31,583 nt of DNA from a virus. The stretch is from positions 1 to 31,583 of IMG/VR virus record IMGVR_UViG_3300031974_001397; one strand, 5' to 3'. Positions 17,114 to 22,472 of this stretch are shown piece after piece; position 1 is the first letter of the stretch, and every line of letters begins with the position of its first letter. The translations under genes were made by a program, and so were the position numbers. The notes beneath the pieces are model-generated. The model had not been told where the DNA came from. It worked only from the letters and a program-made list of their open reading frames with translations, and searched no databases.

Positions 17114-17115
17114 CA

Positions 17116-17394
17116 ATGAGCAACCAGCAATCAGAAAAGGTCTTTACTGAAGGCATGATCGTTAAGCCCGGCCCCGGAGAGCAAGCTCCTTGGGTAAAGG
17201 CGAAAGTTTCAATCAAGCTCGATGAGTTTGGCGCATGGGTTGCCGCACAGAAAAAGGCAGACCCTAGCCTTGAGTGGATAAACATTGATATCAATGAATC
17301 CCGTGGCGGCAAGTGGTATGCAGAGCGTGATATGTGGAAGCCCACCGCGCCCAAGGCGGAAGCGCCAACACAAAGCGACGACATCCCTTGGTAA
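17116..17394 (+). CDS. Small protein with SSB-like acidic tip
   Basis: 92 residues, beginning two bases after the annealing-protein stop. Residues about 8-75 are beta-rich: G-M-I-V-K near 13, K-A-K-V-S-I-K near 28, E-W-I-N-I-D-I-N at 53-60, G-G-K-W-Y-A at 64-69. This resembles a small conserved phage family of compact, possibly OB-like domains. A flexible Pro/Ala linker then leads to the terminal S-D-D-I-P-W, very like the acidic tip with which bacterial SSBs recruit replication and repair proteins. An ssDNA-binding or replisome-docking role with the annealing protein is inferred. No catalytic motif is visible. Confidence 0.65.
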   Translation: MSNQQSEKVFTEGMIVKPGPGEQAPWVKAKVSIKLDEFGAWVAAQKKADPSLEWINIDINESRGGKWYAERDMWKPTAPKAEAPTQSDDIPW

Positions 17395-17432
17395 GTTAAG
17401 TCCGTTGGTCTGGTTCCGTACCAACGTCCATT

Positions 17433-17457
17433 GCCCCGTCCAGTGCGGGGCTTTTTT
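17433..17457 (+). terminator. Intrinsic terminator after the annealing/SSB-like pair
   Basis: Perfect 6-bp stem GCCCCG/CGGGGC (17433-17438 with 17446-17451), 7-base loop, immediately followed by TTTTTT (17452-17457). A weaker upstream hairpin GTTGGT/ACCAAC (17404-17409 with 17420-17425) could interact. The next gene starts only 12 bases after the T-run, its Shine-Dalgarno AGGAG touching the T-run, so readthrough or attenuation probably sets its expression. Confidence 0.9.
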
Positions 17458-17468
17458 AGGAGATTAAA

Positions 17469-17651
17469 ATGACAGAGCAAACTGAATACCTGTACTACCG
17501 CGACCTGTTTGACATCTTTAAGGTGTACCAGGTGCCAAAGCTGATCCGTATCTTGGATGATCAGGGCATTAATTACTTTAAGGATGCGAGCGAGAAACCC
17601 TTTACGACAAGGGCCGCCATTGATGGTGCGTTAGAAGGGAGTAGTAATTAG
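17469..17651 (+). CDS. Small DUF4224-like protein
   Basis: 60 residues with AGGAGATTAAA just before ATG 17469. The core Q-V-P-K-L-I-R-I-L-D-D-Q-G-I-N-Y-F (21-37) and K-P-F-T-T-R-A-A-I (43-51) resemble the DUF4224-type short winged-helix or excisionase-like proteins common in phages, where a residue ladder x-x-L-x-x-x-G-I precedes a small strand and a final helix. DNA binding is therefore possible. It sits right behind an intrinsic terminator, so it may be expressed at low level or from readthrough. Assignment is by pattern only. Confidence 0.6.
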   Translation: MTEQTEYLYYRDLFDIFKVYQVPKLIRILDDQGINYFKDASEKPFTTRAAIDGALEGSSN

Positions 17652-17653
17652 CC

Positions 17654-17845
17654 ATGAGCAAAGTCTATCGAATATCAAACATTCAAAACAAAACTCTTGC
17701 GCTAATTGAGTTTGTTGAAATGCCTACCGAAGACGACATTCAAGACATTCTTGAGGGCTTCTTTGAGTTCTGGCATGACGCCGATGGGTGGCAGAGAATT
17801 CATAATGGAGAAGAGGGAGTGCAGGAAATGCATCTTGATCTCTAG
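17654..17845 (+). CDS. Hypothetical 63-aa acidic protein
   Basis: Starts at ATG 17654, two bases after the preceding stop, with GGGAG upstream. The first 25 residues are beta-like (KVYRISNIQNKTLALIEFVEMP); the rest is strongly acidic and helical with F-F-E-F-W-H-D-A-D-G-W-Q-R. No family recognised. It is the last gene of the short rightward operon, before a convergent gap. Confidence 0.65.
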   Translation: MSKVYRISNIQNKTLALIEFVEMPTEDDIQDILEGFFEFWHDADGWQRIHNGEEGVQEMHLDL

Positions 17846-17923
17846 ATAGGGGTGCCGCGATTCTGTCTACCGGAACGCGGCCAACCGGCCAACAGGCAAG
17901 AGAATGCCTCAGACTGCATCATC
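17846..17923. other. Convergent gap with GC-rich hairpins
   Basis: The two flanking operons point at each other here. Stems visible: GCCGCG/CGCGGC (17854-17859 with 17876-17881) and AGGCA/TGCCT (17894-17898 with 17905-17909). Neither is followed by a T-run on either strand, so a classical intrinsic terminator is not evident, although the hairpins may stall polymerase or protect transcript ends. Confidence 0.4.
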
Positions 17924-18208
17924 TTAGCAGTCACCATGCTCTCTTATATACTGTTTTTCGTATCGACAGTCTTGATATCCCTGCATATACGCATCAGACG
18001 CACATAGATTTGAGCGATTCTTCATACAATCAGCCCAGCCATGCTTGTAATCACGCTCGATCATGTCGAGATAATCGTTCATGTAGAACTCGCACGATCC
18101 TAGTTCTGGCTTCTGATCTACTTCATTGACTACCTTGATGTCTCTTAACATCTGAAGCGACTGCTCCAGCGAATCCATCGGTAGTTCTTTTGGAAGTTTA
18201 ATTTTCAT
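17924..18208 (-). CDS. Hypothetical 94-aa protein
   Basis: I chose ATG 18208 (MKIKLPKELP), which overlaps the end of the upstream gene by 11 bases and has AGAGG about 12 bases ahead; a longer frame would overlap far more. The protein is helical and acidic, with G-W-A-D-C-M-K-N and G-Y-Q-D-C-R-Y in the C-terminal third, an internal similarity (Y-x-x-G-W/Y-x-D-C). No family recognised. It is the last gene of the leftward early-type cluster. Confidence 0.65.
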   Translation of the reverse strand: MKIKLPKELPMDSLEQSLQMLRDIKVVNEVDQKPELGSCEFYMNDYLDMIERDYKHGWADCMKNRSNLCASDAYMQGYQDCRYEKQYIREHGDC

Positions 18209-18503
18209 AGTGGTGCAACCTCTCGCATACATCTTCAAAGTTAATGATGCTGTAACCATTCCACGTACAGCTAATCACGTCGATCCATTCCTCGCGGAAT
18301 ACCGCAACCTGGCCCCACGCCTCGTCGGTGTAGACCTCTTGGCGCGTGTTCATCTCTGCCTCGATCTCATCGAGATTAACGATCAGTGACGCGACACCAG
18401 TATCTCTGTCGAAGTCGTCGATCTGTGCGCCCATAAAATCGTCAGCGTCGTCATGCACTAACGCCACGATGTTGATCAGTGCTTTATCTCTTGGTAGGTT
18501 CAT
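18198..18503 (-). CDS. Hypothetical 101-aa acidic protein
   Basis: ATG 18503 is preceded by GGAGG with a 7-base spacer. Very acidic: D-D-A-D-D-F near 18, V-N-L-D-E-I-E-A-E-M near 42. It ends W-N-G-Y-S-I-I-N-F-E-D-V-C-E-R-L. Such high net negative charge is seen in several phage anti-restriction or DNA-mimic proteins, but that is not evidence of function here. The start overlaps the previous gene by 20 bases. Confidence 0.65.
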   Translation of the reverse strand: MNLPRDKALINIVALVHDDADDFMGAQIDDFDRDTGVASLIVNLDEIEAEMNTRQEVYTDEAWGQVAVFREEWIDVISCTWNGYSIINFEDVCERLHHYEN

Positions 18504-18681
18504 CGACCTGCCTCCGTTTTATGTAGTCCGTAACAATCTCATGATGAGGGCCGGTCTTGTAGTTTGTGGAGATATCCTGAGCAAACTCATTCAACCCTTC
18601 CCATGTTGGCCTCTCGTCGTAGCTTCTACAGGTATTGAAGTAAAGCTGAAGAAGTGTCTCAGGATATAGCCGTTCCATCAT
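18484..18681 (-). CDS. Hypothetical 65-aa protein
   Basis: ATG 18681 overlaps the upstream TGA (ATGA), so translation is probably coupled. Contains L-L-Q-L-Y-F-N-T-C-R-S-Y-D-E-R-P-T-W, then a polar helix ending K-R-R-Q-V-D-E-P-T-K-R. No family recognised. Confidence 0.6.
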   Translation of the reverse strand: MMERLYPETLLQLYFNTCRSYDERPTWEGLNEFAQDISTNYKTGPHHEIVTDYIKRRQVDEPTKR

Positions 18682-19007
18682 TTAACCCCGTTCTCTCTTT
18701 GAAGGTACACGACGTTATTGCGTATCTCTAGCTGTGTACGGGCCACTTCATCCGAGGCATCCGGTACGTTAGCCAGAATCTGATCGACTCTCTGGAGCAA
18801 TTCTACGGCCTCCTGAATGGCCTCATGCGCCTTGGATGCCCTCCATCGGTACAACTCAGGGAACAATCCACGAGAGGTCGTGCGTACTAGCTGGTCGTAG
18901 ATGTCGTTCGGGTGGTGCATATCCAGCAGATGGCTCTTCAGTATCTGGACTTCCCACTTGCCCAACTCAGGACAAAGTTCGCTGATGTACTTATCACTAA
19001 ACTTCAT
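18678..19007 (-). CDS. Hypothetical 109-aa helical protein
   Basis: ATG 19007 follows GAGGAGCTATAGCC, a strong ribosome site lying inside the end of the upstream 55-aa gene. Mostly helical with H-P-N-D-I-Y-D-Q-L near 32 and a coiled-coil-like stretch A-I-Q-E-A-V-E-L-L-Q-R-V-D-Q-I-L. The N-terminal third (L-G-K-W-E-V-Q-I-L-K-S-H-L-L) could be a helix-turn-helix, but this is not convincing by eye. No family recognised. Confidence 0.65.
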   Translation of the reverse strand: MKFSDKYISELCPELGKWEVQILKSHLLDMHHPNDIYDQLVRTTSRGLFPELYRWRASKAHEAIQEAVELLQRVDQILANVPDASDEVARTQLEIRNNVVYLQRENGVK

Positions 19008-19009
19008 GG

Positions 19010-19177
19010 CTATAGCTCCTCTTTTAGTAGATCAATGATTTCATCGGAGTCCATCCCGACACGCTCGCACCAGTAGATTAGTGCGAGGATGTTTTGTTTT
19101 TCGGAATGAACGAAGTGATCGACAGCATCGCGCACTTGCTCACCCATTTCGCCGTAGGCATATCTTGGTGTAGTCAT
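19010..19177 (-). CDS. Hypothetical 55-aa protein
   Basis: A short frame read directly from the minus strand: ATG 19177 preceded by GGAGGTAGAAAA, ending TAG at 19010. It begins MTTPRYAYGEMGEQV, has a central helix with L-A-L-I-Y-W-C-E-R-V and an acidic tail D-S-D-E-I-I-D-L-L-K-E-E-L. The excellent Shine-Dalgarno, the ATGA overlap with the upstream gene, and the way it exactly fills the space between neighbours make it a credible gene. Function unknown. Confidence 0.7.
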   Translation of the reverse strand: MTTPRYAYGEMGEQVRDAVDHFVHSEKQNILALIYWCERVGMDSDEIIDLLKEEL

Positions 19178-19305
19178 TTTTCTACCTCCGCGTCATGAAC
19201 CTCAAAGTCAAGACAGTCATTGTCAATAAGCTCGTTTAAATAGTTGATTACGTCAGCGCTCGTAACCTCTTGGCTTTCAAATTCAAGTTCGATTGTTACC
19301 TTCAT
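19174..19305 (-). CDS. Hypothetical 43-aa acidic protein
   Basis: ATG 19305 preceded by AGAGGGTAACAAT; TGA overlaps the next ATG. Starts MKVTIELEFESQEVTS and is very acidic throughout, with one Cys in N-D-C-L-D-F-E-V. Short, but with a ribosome site, coupling and no competing frame. Function unknown. Confidence 0.65.
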   Translation of the reverse strand: MKVTIELEFESQEVTSADVINYLNELIDNDCLDFEVHDAEVEK

Positions 19306-19387
19306 ATTGTTACCCTCTTTCGTTGATGTTTAATAAAGTTTACTTAGGTTGGATAGTGATGTCTCTGCATTGTGACAATTGAGACGG
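19306..19387. other. AT-rich gap in the small-gene cluster
   Basis: 82 bp, AT-rich, splitting the leftward cluster in two. On the minus strand TTGTCA is followed 17 bp later by TATCCA, a weak promoter match that could restart transcription of the downstream genes. No terminator hairpin with a T-run was seen. Confidence 0.25.
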
Positions 19388-19618
19388 TCATTCAACGCGC
19401 CAGACCACCACACCCTCAGCAGTCGTTTGTGATTTGACCTTGTGCCCCAGTGTAGTCGCCGCTGTGCGTAGACTTCGGGCCGCGTTGCTTCGCGCTGTCT
19501 CGCCTTTTAGGAGTACGCCCGGGCCGTTTACCTCCATACCCTGGGCAATCTCTTTCCAGCGTCCTAACTTGCCGACCTTTTCGGGGATCGGCACTCCCGT
19601 CTCTACTTCTACTGACAT
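19388..19618 (-). CDS. Small conserved phage protein ending in VVVWRVE
   Basis: 76 residues, ATG 19618 after GGGAGGTGTAATCA. The order G-V-P-I-P near 8, A-R-S-N-A-A-R-S-L near 42-50, G-H-K-V-K-S-Q-T-T near 58-66 and a final G-V-V-V-W-R-V-E is shared with a family of small phage proteins I have seen in cyanophages and other marine phages. There an Arg/Ala helix precedes a basic strand and a terminal WR. A small nucleic-acid-binding fold is plausible; function is not established. Confidence 0.6.
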   Translation of the reverse strand: MSVEVETGVPIPEKVGKLGRWKEIAQGMEVNGPGVLLKGETARSNAARSLRTAATTLGHKVKSQTTAEGVVVWRVE

Positions 19619-19621
19619 TGA

Positions 19622-19816
19622 TTACACCTCCCATGTTTTGGTTACGTCTTCTAGACTCTCATCCCATAGCCACACTTCGAGACTGCCGCCGTTCAAATCG
19701 CACAGTGAGTGATCACCGGCGCGTTCTGCTTCCTTGTAGCTGGGGTATTCAGGGTCTGACGTGAACATCTCGCCGCCATCGCGATCGATGACAGTAAAGC
19801 CGAATAATTCATCCAT
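19622..19816 (-). CDS. Hypothetical 64-aa protein
   Basis: I chose ATG 19816 (MDELFGFTVID), with GGAGG upstream inside the end of the membrane-protein gene. Acidic with Y-P-S-Y-K-E-A-E-R-A-G near 33 and S-L-E-V-W-L-W near 50, reminiscent of short phage proteins that display a user-input-like beta hairpin and helix, but no named family. The longer upstream extension is rejected because it overlaps the neighbouring gene without a ribosome site. Confidence 0.6.
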   Translation of the reverse strand: MDELFGFTVIDRDGGEMFTSDPEYPSYKEAERAGDHSLCDLNGGSLEVWLWDESLEDVTKTWEV

Positions 19817-19818
19817 GA

Positions 19819-19977
19819 TTAAAGCCCTCCATTGATAGCTTCCAGGCTGAATAAGCCCAAGAGTCCGCCGGCAAGGAACGCAAACGCTCCCAGCCATTCG
19901 AAGTTAAGCGCTAACATTGCGCCGGTTAGTAGTAGGGTCGCCGTGATAGCGGCTAGAATGATGTCTGCTTTGTTCAT
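19819..19977 (-). CDS. 52-aa protein with two membrane segments
   Basis: Read from the minus strand: ATG 19977 (overlapping the upstream TGA as ATGA), TAA at 19819. Two hydrophobic stretches fill nearly the whole protein: I-I-L-A-A-I-T-A-T-L-L-L-T-G-A-M-L-A-L (about 6-24) and L-G-A-F-A-F-L-A-G-G-L-L-G-L-F-S-L (about 29-45), separated by a short N-F-E-W turn. A helical-hairpin inner-membrane protein is likely. In an early cluster this could be a superinfection-exclusion or membrane-modifying protein rather than the lysis holin; its function is unproven. Confidence 0.7.
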   Translation of the reverse strand: MNKADIILAAITATLLLTGAMLALNFEWLGAFAFLAGGLLGLFSLEAINGGL

Positions 19978-20177
19978 TGCGTCATAACCTTAGATAGCTG
20001 ATAGCCATCGCCGTCGTTAACTAGGACATGGCATTCGCCCGTCGTTTCAGATCTAACCTGAACGCAGTACCATCCCTTGATTTGCGCCATGTCTAACCAC
20101 TCTTGCAACTCATCCAGGTTATTTAAAACCGCTTTATCCGATAGCCCATCGGCTAGTCTCACTCGATAACAGATCAT
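19974..20177 (-). CDS. Hypothetical 67-aa protein
   Basis: ATG 20177 overlaps the upstream TGA (ATGA). Contains L-D-E-L-Q-E-W-L-D-M-A-Q-I-K-G-W-Y near 22-38 and a beta hairpin C-H-V-L-V-N-D-G-D-G-Y. No family recognised. Coupled on both sides in the cluster. Confidence 0.6.
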   Translation of the reverse strand: MICYRVRLADGLSDKAVLNNLDELQEWLDMAQIKGWYCVQVRSETTGECHVLVNDGDGYQLSKVMTQ

Positions 20178-20392
20178 TGCGTCACCTCCATTTTGTTTGT
20201 CGCTCTCATCGCGTGTTCACGCGCTCTCTTTTCTGTTTTAAAACTGATGTGATAGACAGCGTGCCCCGTTTCAGTGTCTTTATAGTGGACGCAATAGGGC
20301 ATACGTCCGCCTTGTCTATACCAAATCTCAGCGGTTAACCCATCGGGATCGTAGTCCGCCAGTATGTCGATGATTCCTACCCATTTCGCCAT
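20174..20392 (-). CDS. Hypothetical 72-aa protein
   Basis: ATG 20392 follows GGGGTTAATC and starts two bases after the upstream stop. A beta-rich first half (D-P-D-G-L-T-A-E-I-W-Y-R-Q-G-G) is followed by basic residues (F-K-T-E-K-R-A-R-E-H-A). No family recognised. Confidence 0.6.
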   Translation of the reverse strand: MAKWVGIIDILADYDPDGLTAEIWYRQGGRMPYCVHYKDTETGHAVYHISFKTEKRAREHAMRATNKMEVTQ

Positions 20393-20394
20393 GA

Positions 20395-21138
20395 TTAACC
20401 CCTTGCAATAATTGCCGTATTGAATTTATTGGAACGCGACCCATGTACAGCGATTGCGATATTCTGAGATACCCCGTCGCATAACTTGCAGTCTACGCAC
20501 TGAATACCGTCCGAATCTGCCAGGCATTCGATCTCACCAGGTAATAAACCATCGCCTTCCATTGCCACGCGGAATGTTTTAGCGCCTTGCTTTTGATATT
20601 TGGTCGCTTGTTTGGGGGAGTCAGCCGATACCTGGCATAACGTGAAATACCGCTGATCAAAATTCTTGTGATTGGCCTGGTGCGTGTAGCCGGTATGCGC
20701 TCTAGCCAATCTTGCGATGATGTGGAATACCTCAAAGGGTACAGCGGCGGGATCACCATACGCGCCCAATCTCACAACACGCGACCGAAAGTAATCAGCG
20801 TGGAGCTGGTGATCATATTGTTCATACAATCCGCGCTTGTAGCTTTTCCAAATCTGATTAGGTGCCTGGTAAACGCTCACATAACACGCGCCATTATTGA
20901 AGTGACGATGGGGACAGCTACCACAGATCGATGAATCCTCGCCGGTCTTTGTAGCTTCCACGGGGTTGATATCGTCGCGGAGTATCCAGGTTTGGATTGC
21001 ATCGCCGGTCTTTACGTTAGACGTTGATAGCGTAGCGATAACCACAATCGGAGCGCCGTCTAGTACCGATGGGCCCTGGTATAGAATAAAGCCACGTCGT
21101 TTAGGTAATGCTTTAGGGGGTGTCTTTTTGCCTAGCAT
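20395..21138 (-). CDS. Conserved Cys-rich phage/plasmid protein, function unknown
   Basis: 247 residues. I chose ATG 21138 with AAAGAG 8 bases ahead; the frame stays open upstream but without a ribosome site. Landmarks: G-P-S-V-L-D-G-A-P-I-V-V-I (22-34), T-G-D-A-I-Q-T-W-I-L-R-D-D-I (44-57), C-G-S-C-P-H-R (72-78) with C85, L-G-A-Y-G-D-P-A-A-V-P (124-134), A-H-T-G-Y-T-H-Q (147-154), and a terminal cluster C-V-D-C-K-L-C (214-220) with C205. This set recurs in a family common on phages and plasmids (I recall DUF7227). The Cys motifs imply metal or Fe-S binding, and the barrel-like strand motifs suggest an enzyme. It is the largest gene of the leftward cluster. Confidence 0.65.
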   Translation of the reverse strand: MLGKKTPPKALPKRRGFILYQGPSVLDGAPIVVIATLSTSNVKTGDAIQTWILRDDINPVEATKTGEDSSICGSCPHRHFNNGACYVSVYQAPNQIWKSYKRGLYEQYDHQLHADYFRSRVVRLGAYGDPAAVPFEVFHIIARLARAHTGYTHQANHKNFDQRYFTLCQVSADSPKQATKYQKQGAKTFRVAMEGDGLLPGEIECLADSDGIQCVDCKLCDGVSQNIAIAVHGSRSNKFNTAIIARG

Positions 21139-21220
21139 GTCGATATCTCTTTTTGTTTGATTGGTTGATGGTGCAAAGCGCACCCGAAAGGACACCCGCA
21201 GATGTCCGATCGGCTGAGCT
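21139..21220 (-). promoter_or_regulatory. Structured leader upstream of the Cys-rich gene
   Basis: 82-bp gap holding two tandem hairpins: GGTGC/GCACC (21170-21174 with 21180-21184) and GGACA/TGTCC (21190-21194 with 21203-21207). On the minus strand the GGACA hairpin is followed by TTTC, only a weak terminator. This may be an attenuator or transcript-stability element for the largest gene of the cluster. Confidence 0.35.
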
Positions 21221-21409
21221 TTAATCCCATTGCTTAGGATATTTTTCTGTCCAGTAAACGCGCTCGCCGTCATCGCCGCCACTCAGCTCGTGACATAGCG
21301 GGACAATGTATCTGGCCGCATAATCCTCGTATGAGAGGCGCGTATCGTGTGATTTGACTTCACAAACGATATCGCCGTTTTCCTCTACCAATTGATATTC
21401 GTGATACAT
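21221..21409 (-). CDS. Hypothetical 62-aa protein
   Basis: I chose ATG 21409 (MYHEYQLVEENGD), preceded by GAGGATCAAACC; the upstream extension overlaps the neighbour. Starts with a beta hairpin, then S-Y-E-D-Y-A-A-R-Y, ending E-K-Y-P-K-Q-W-D. No family recognised. Confidence 0.65.
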   Translation of the reverse strand: MYHEYQLVEENGDIVCEVKSHDTRLSYEDYAARYIVPLCHELSGGDDGERVYWTEKYPKQWD

Positions 21410-21436
21410 GGTTTGATCCTCTTTTAGTTGAATAGT

Positions 21437-21454
21437 GGGGGGATTGCTCCCCCC
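21437..21454. other. Perfect 6-bp G/C hairpin between two small genes
   Basis: GGGGGG (21437-21442), loop ATTGCT, CCCCCC (21449-21454). It lies between the stop of the 76-aa gene and the ribosome site of the 62-aa gene. No T-run follows on the transcribed strand, so it may be a pause or RNA-processing element rather than a full terminator. Confidence 0.45.
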
Positions 21455-21461
21455 GTTTGAT

Positions 21462-21692
21462 TTACTGCTTATCGACATCGTCGAGCCACAATTCCAGCTC
21501 GTCTATCATGTCGGAGACTGACATCTGTCCAGGCGCTAAATTGTCCCGACCAAATATCCACATCGTCTCGCCGTATGTGGTGGAGATGTAGCCATCTTTT
21601 AAGATGACCTCAAAGCACTCGGAATCGCTGGCGATCTCGAGAATTTGGTTTTGATATGGGCGGCAAGCCCGCTTGATAGCTGATAGAGACAT
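21462..21692 (-). CDS. Hypothetical 76-aa protein
   Basis: ATG 21692 follows AAGGGGGGACAT. A short N-terminal helix with Cys (A-I-K-R-A-C-R-P-Y) leads to a beta region (C-F-E-V-I-L-K-D-G-Y-I-S-T-T-Y-G-E-T-M-W) and an acidic helix ending L-W-L-D-D-V-D-K-Q. No family recognised. Confidence 0.65.
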   Translation of the reverse strand: MSLSAIKRACRPYQNQILEIASDSECFEVILKDGYISTTYGETMWIFGRDNLAPGQMSVSDMIDELELWLDDVDKQ

Positions 21693-21729
21693 ATGTCCCC
21701 CCTTGTTAGCTAGTGAATGATGGGCCGCG

Positions 21730-21954
21730 TTATGCGGCCTTCTCCAGTCTTTCTGCTAATACGCTTGTGAGATTTGGGAGCTCAATTCCGAATTCCTTGT
21801 ATAGGTCGATCATTGCATCGTTTCTCCACTCTCTATATTGCTCATGCTTTTTATAATCCCCCGCATCTATTGCTCTTGTCGCGTCTCTGCTCCATGTCTC
21901 GTATGAGTTGATCAGTGATGCGATTCGCTTTGCTGTTGCGTTCTCTAGTTTCAT
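21730..21954 (-). CDS. Hypothetical 74-aa protein, first of the leftward cluster
   Basis: ATG 21954 preceded by GGGAGGGCAAAGAC. Helical and charged: A-S-L-I-N-S-Y-E-T-W near 12-21, then E-Q-Y-R-E-W-R-N-D-A-M-I-D-L-Y. Ends in a short V-L-A-E-R-L-E-K-A-A helix. The first gene after the divergent control region, so probably expressed earliest of the cluster. No family recognised. Confidence 0.65.
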   Translation of the reverse strand: MKLENATAKRIASLINSYETWSRDATRAIDAGDYKKHEQYREWRNDAMIDLYKEFGIELPNLTSVLAERLEKAA

Positions 21955-22052
21955 GTCTTTGCCCTCCCTGGGCGTTCGTTGTTGATGTGTTCATTATGGA
22001 TAGATAGAGGATAGATGGAAGAGAATGTGACAAAACTTTTTTATTATTTTTG

Positions 22053-22065
22053 AAATGTGACATTT
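22053..22065. promoter_or_regulatory. Perfect 13-bp palindrome AAATGTGACATTT, operator candidate
   Basis: AAATGT, central G, ACATTT: perfect arms. A second half-site AATGTGACA lies 30 bp upstream (22024-22032), about three helical turns away. The form is typical of a dimeric repressor or activator site between divergent phage operons. No obvious regulator gene with a clear helix-turn-helix is seen in the window. Confidence 0.5.
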
Positions 22066-22128
22066 TGAGCTGAATATTCTCTTGGGGTATTGGTGTCCAG
22101 CTTATGGGGTACTTCATCCATCCTCACT

Positions 22129-22152
22129 CTCCACATTTCTCTCCACATTTCT
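22129..22152. repeat. Tandem 12-bp repeat CTCCACATTTCT x2
   Basis: Two perfect adjacent copies followed by a degenerate TACCACATCT. On the minus strand the unit reads AGAAATGTGGAG, sharing GAAATGTG with the palindrome at 22053, so the four sites may bind the same protein. Confidence 0.85.
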
Positions 22153-22472
22153 TACCACATCTATTGGCATTCTCAGTGCCACAATCTAACGACCGAATAT
22201 GTAGCCAGAGGATCAGTGTAAAACCGACAGAAACAGGCAAATGCAGACAAAAAAATAGAGGGGGGAGGGGTAGTTGTAGTTGTTAGGTGTATATAGTACC
22301 CCCCCAGACACAAAAAAGAGTCATTTACGCCTTATTCCAAGTCCTTGATCCACCTCATGTTTTTATAACCGTTTTGCATTAGCATTCTTATCAGGTAAGG
22401 TGGGGGTTGTAGAGTCCGTAGTATATATATAGGATAGGGAGGGCGGGTTGGTTAAGTAACCTGTGTTTTTTT

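Larger units (their letters stand above)
21955..22472. promoter_or_regulatory. 518-bp divergent control region, early cluster versus packaging operon
   Basis: No credible gene; a 60-codon His/Ser-rich plus-strand frame here overlaps repeats and has no ribosome site. Contents from left: T/A-rich spacer with two AATGTGACA copies 30 bp apart (22024 and 22054), the second inside a perfect palindrome; tandem CTCCACATTTCT (22129-22152); a G-run/C-run stem GGGGTA/TACCCC (22267-22272 with 22297-22302) spanning GTATATAG; and a GTAGTATATATATAGGAT segment (22418-22435) about 40 bp before the TerS start that could hold a late promoter -10. A minus-strand CATAAT (21998-21993) may serve the leftward cluster. 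Promoter calls are weak matches. Confidence 0.45.

Noticed and set aside
20396-21218. Direct involvement of the Cys-rich protein in 7-deazaguanine synthesis
   Set aside because: No motif of FolE, QueC, QueD or QueE was seen; a link to the DpdA-like gene is only a speculation and is not used in the call.
22104-22286. 60-codon plus-strand frame in the divergent control region
   Set aside because: His/Ser-rich product, overlaps the tandem CTCCACATTTCT repeats, no ribosome site, and no sensible position in either operon.
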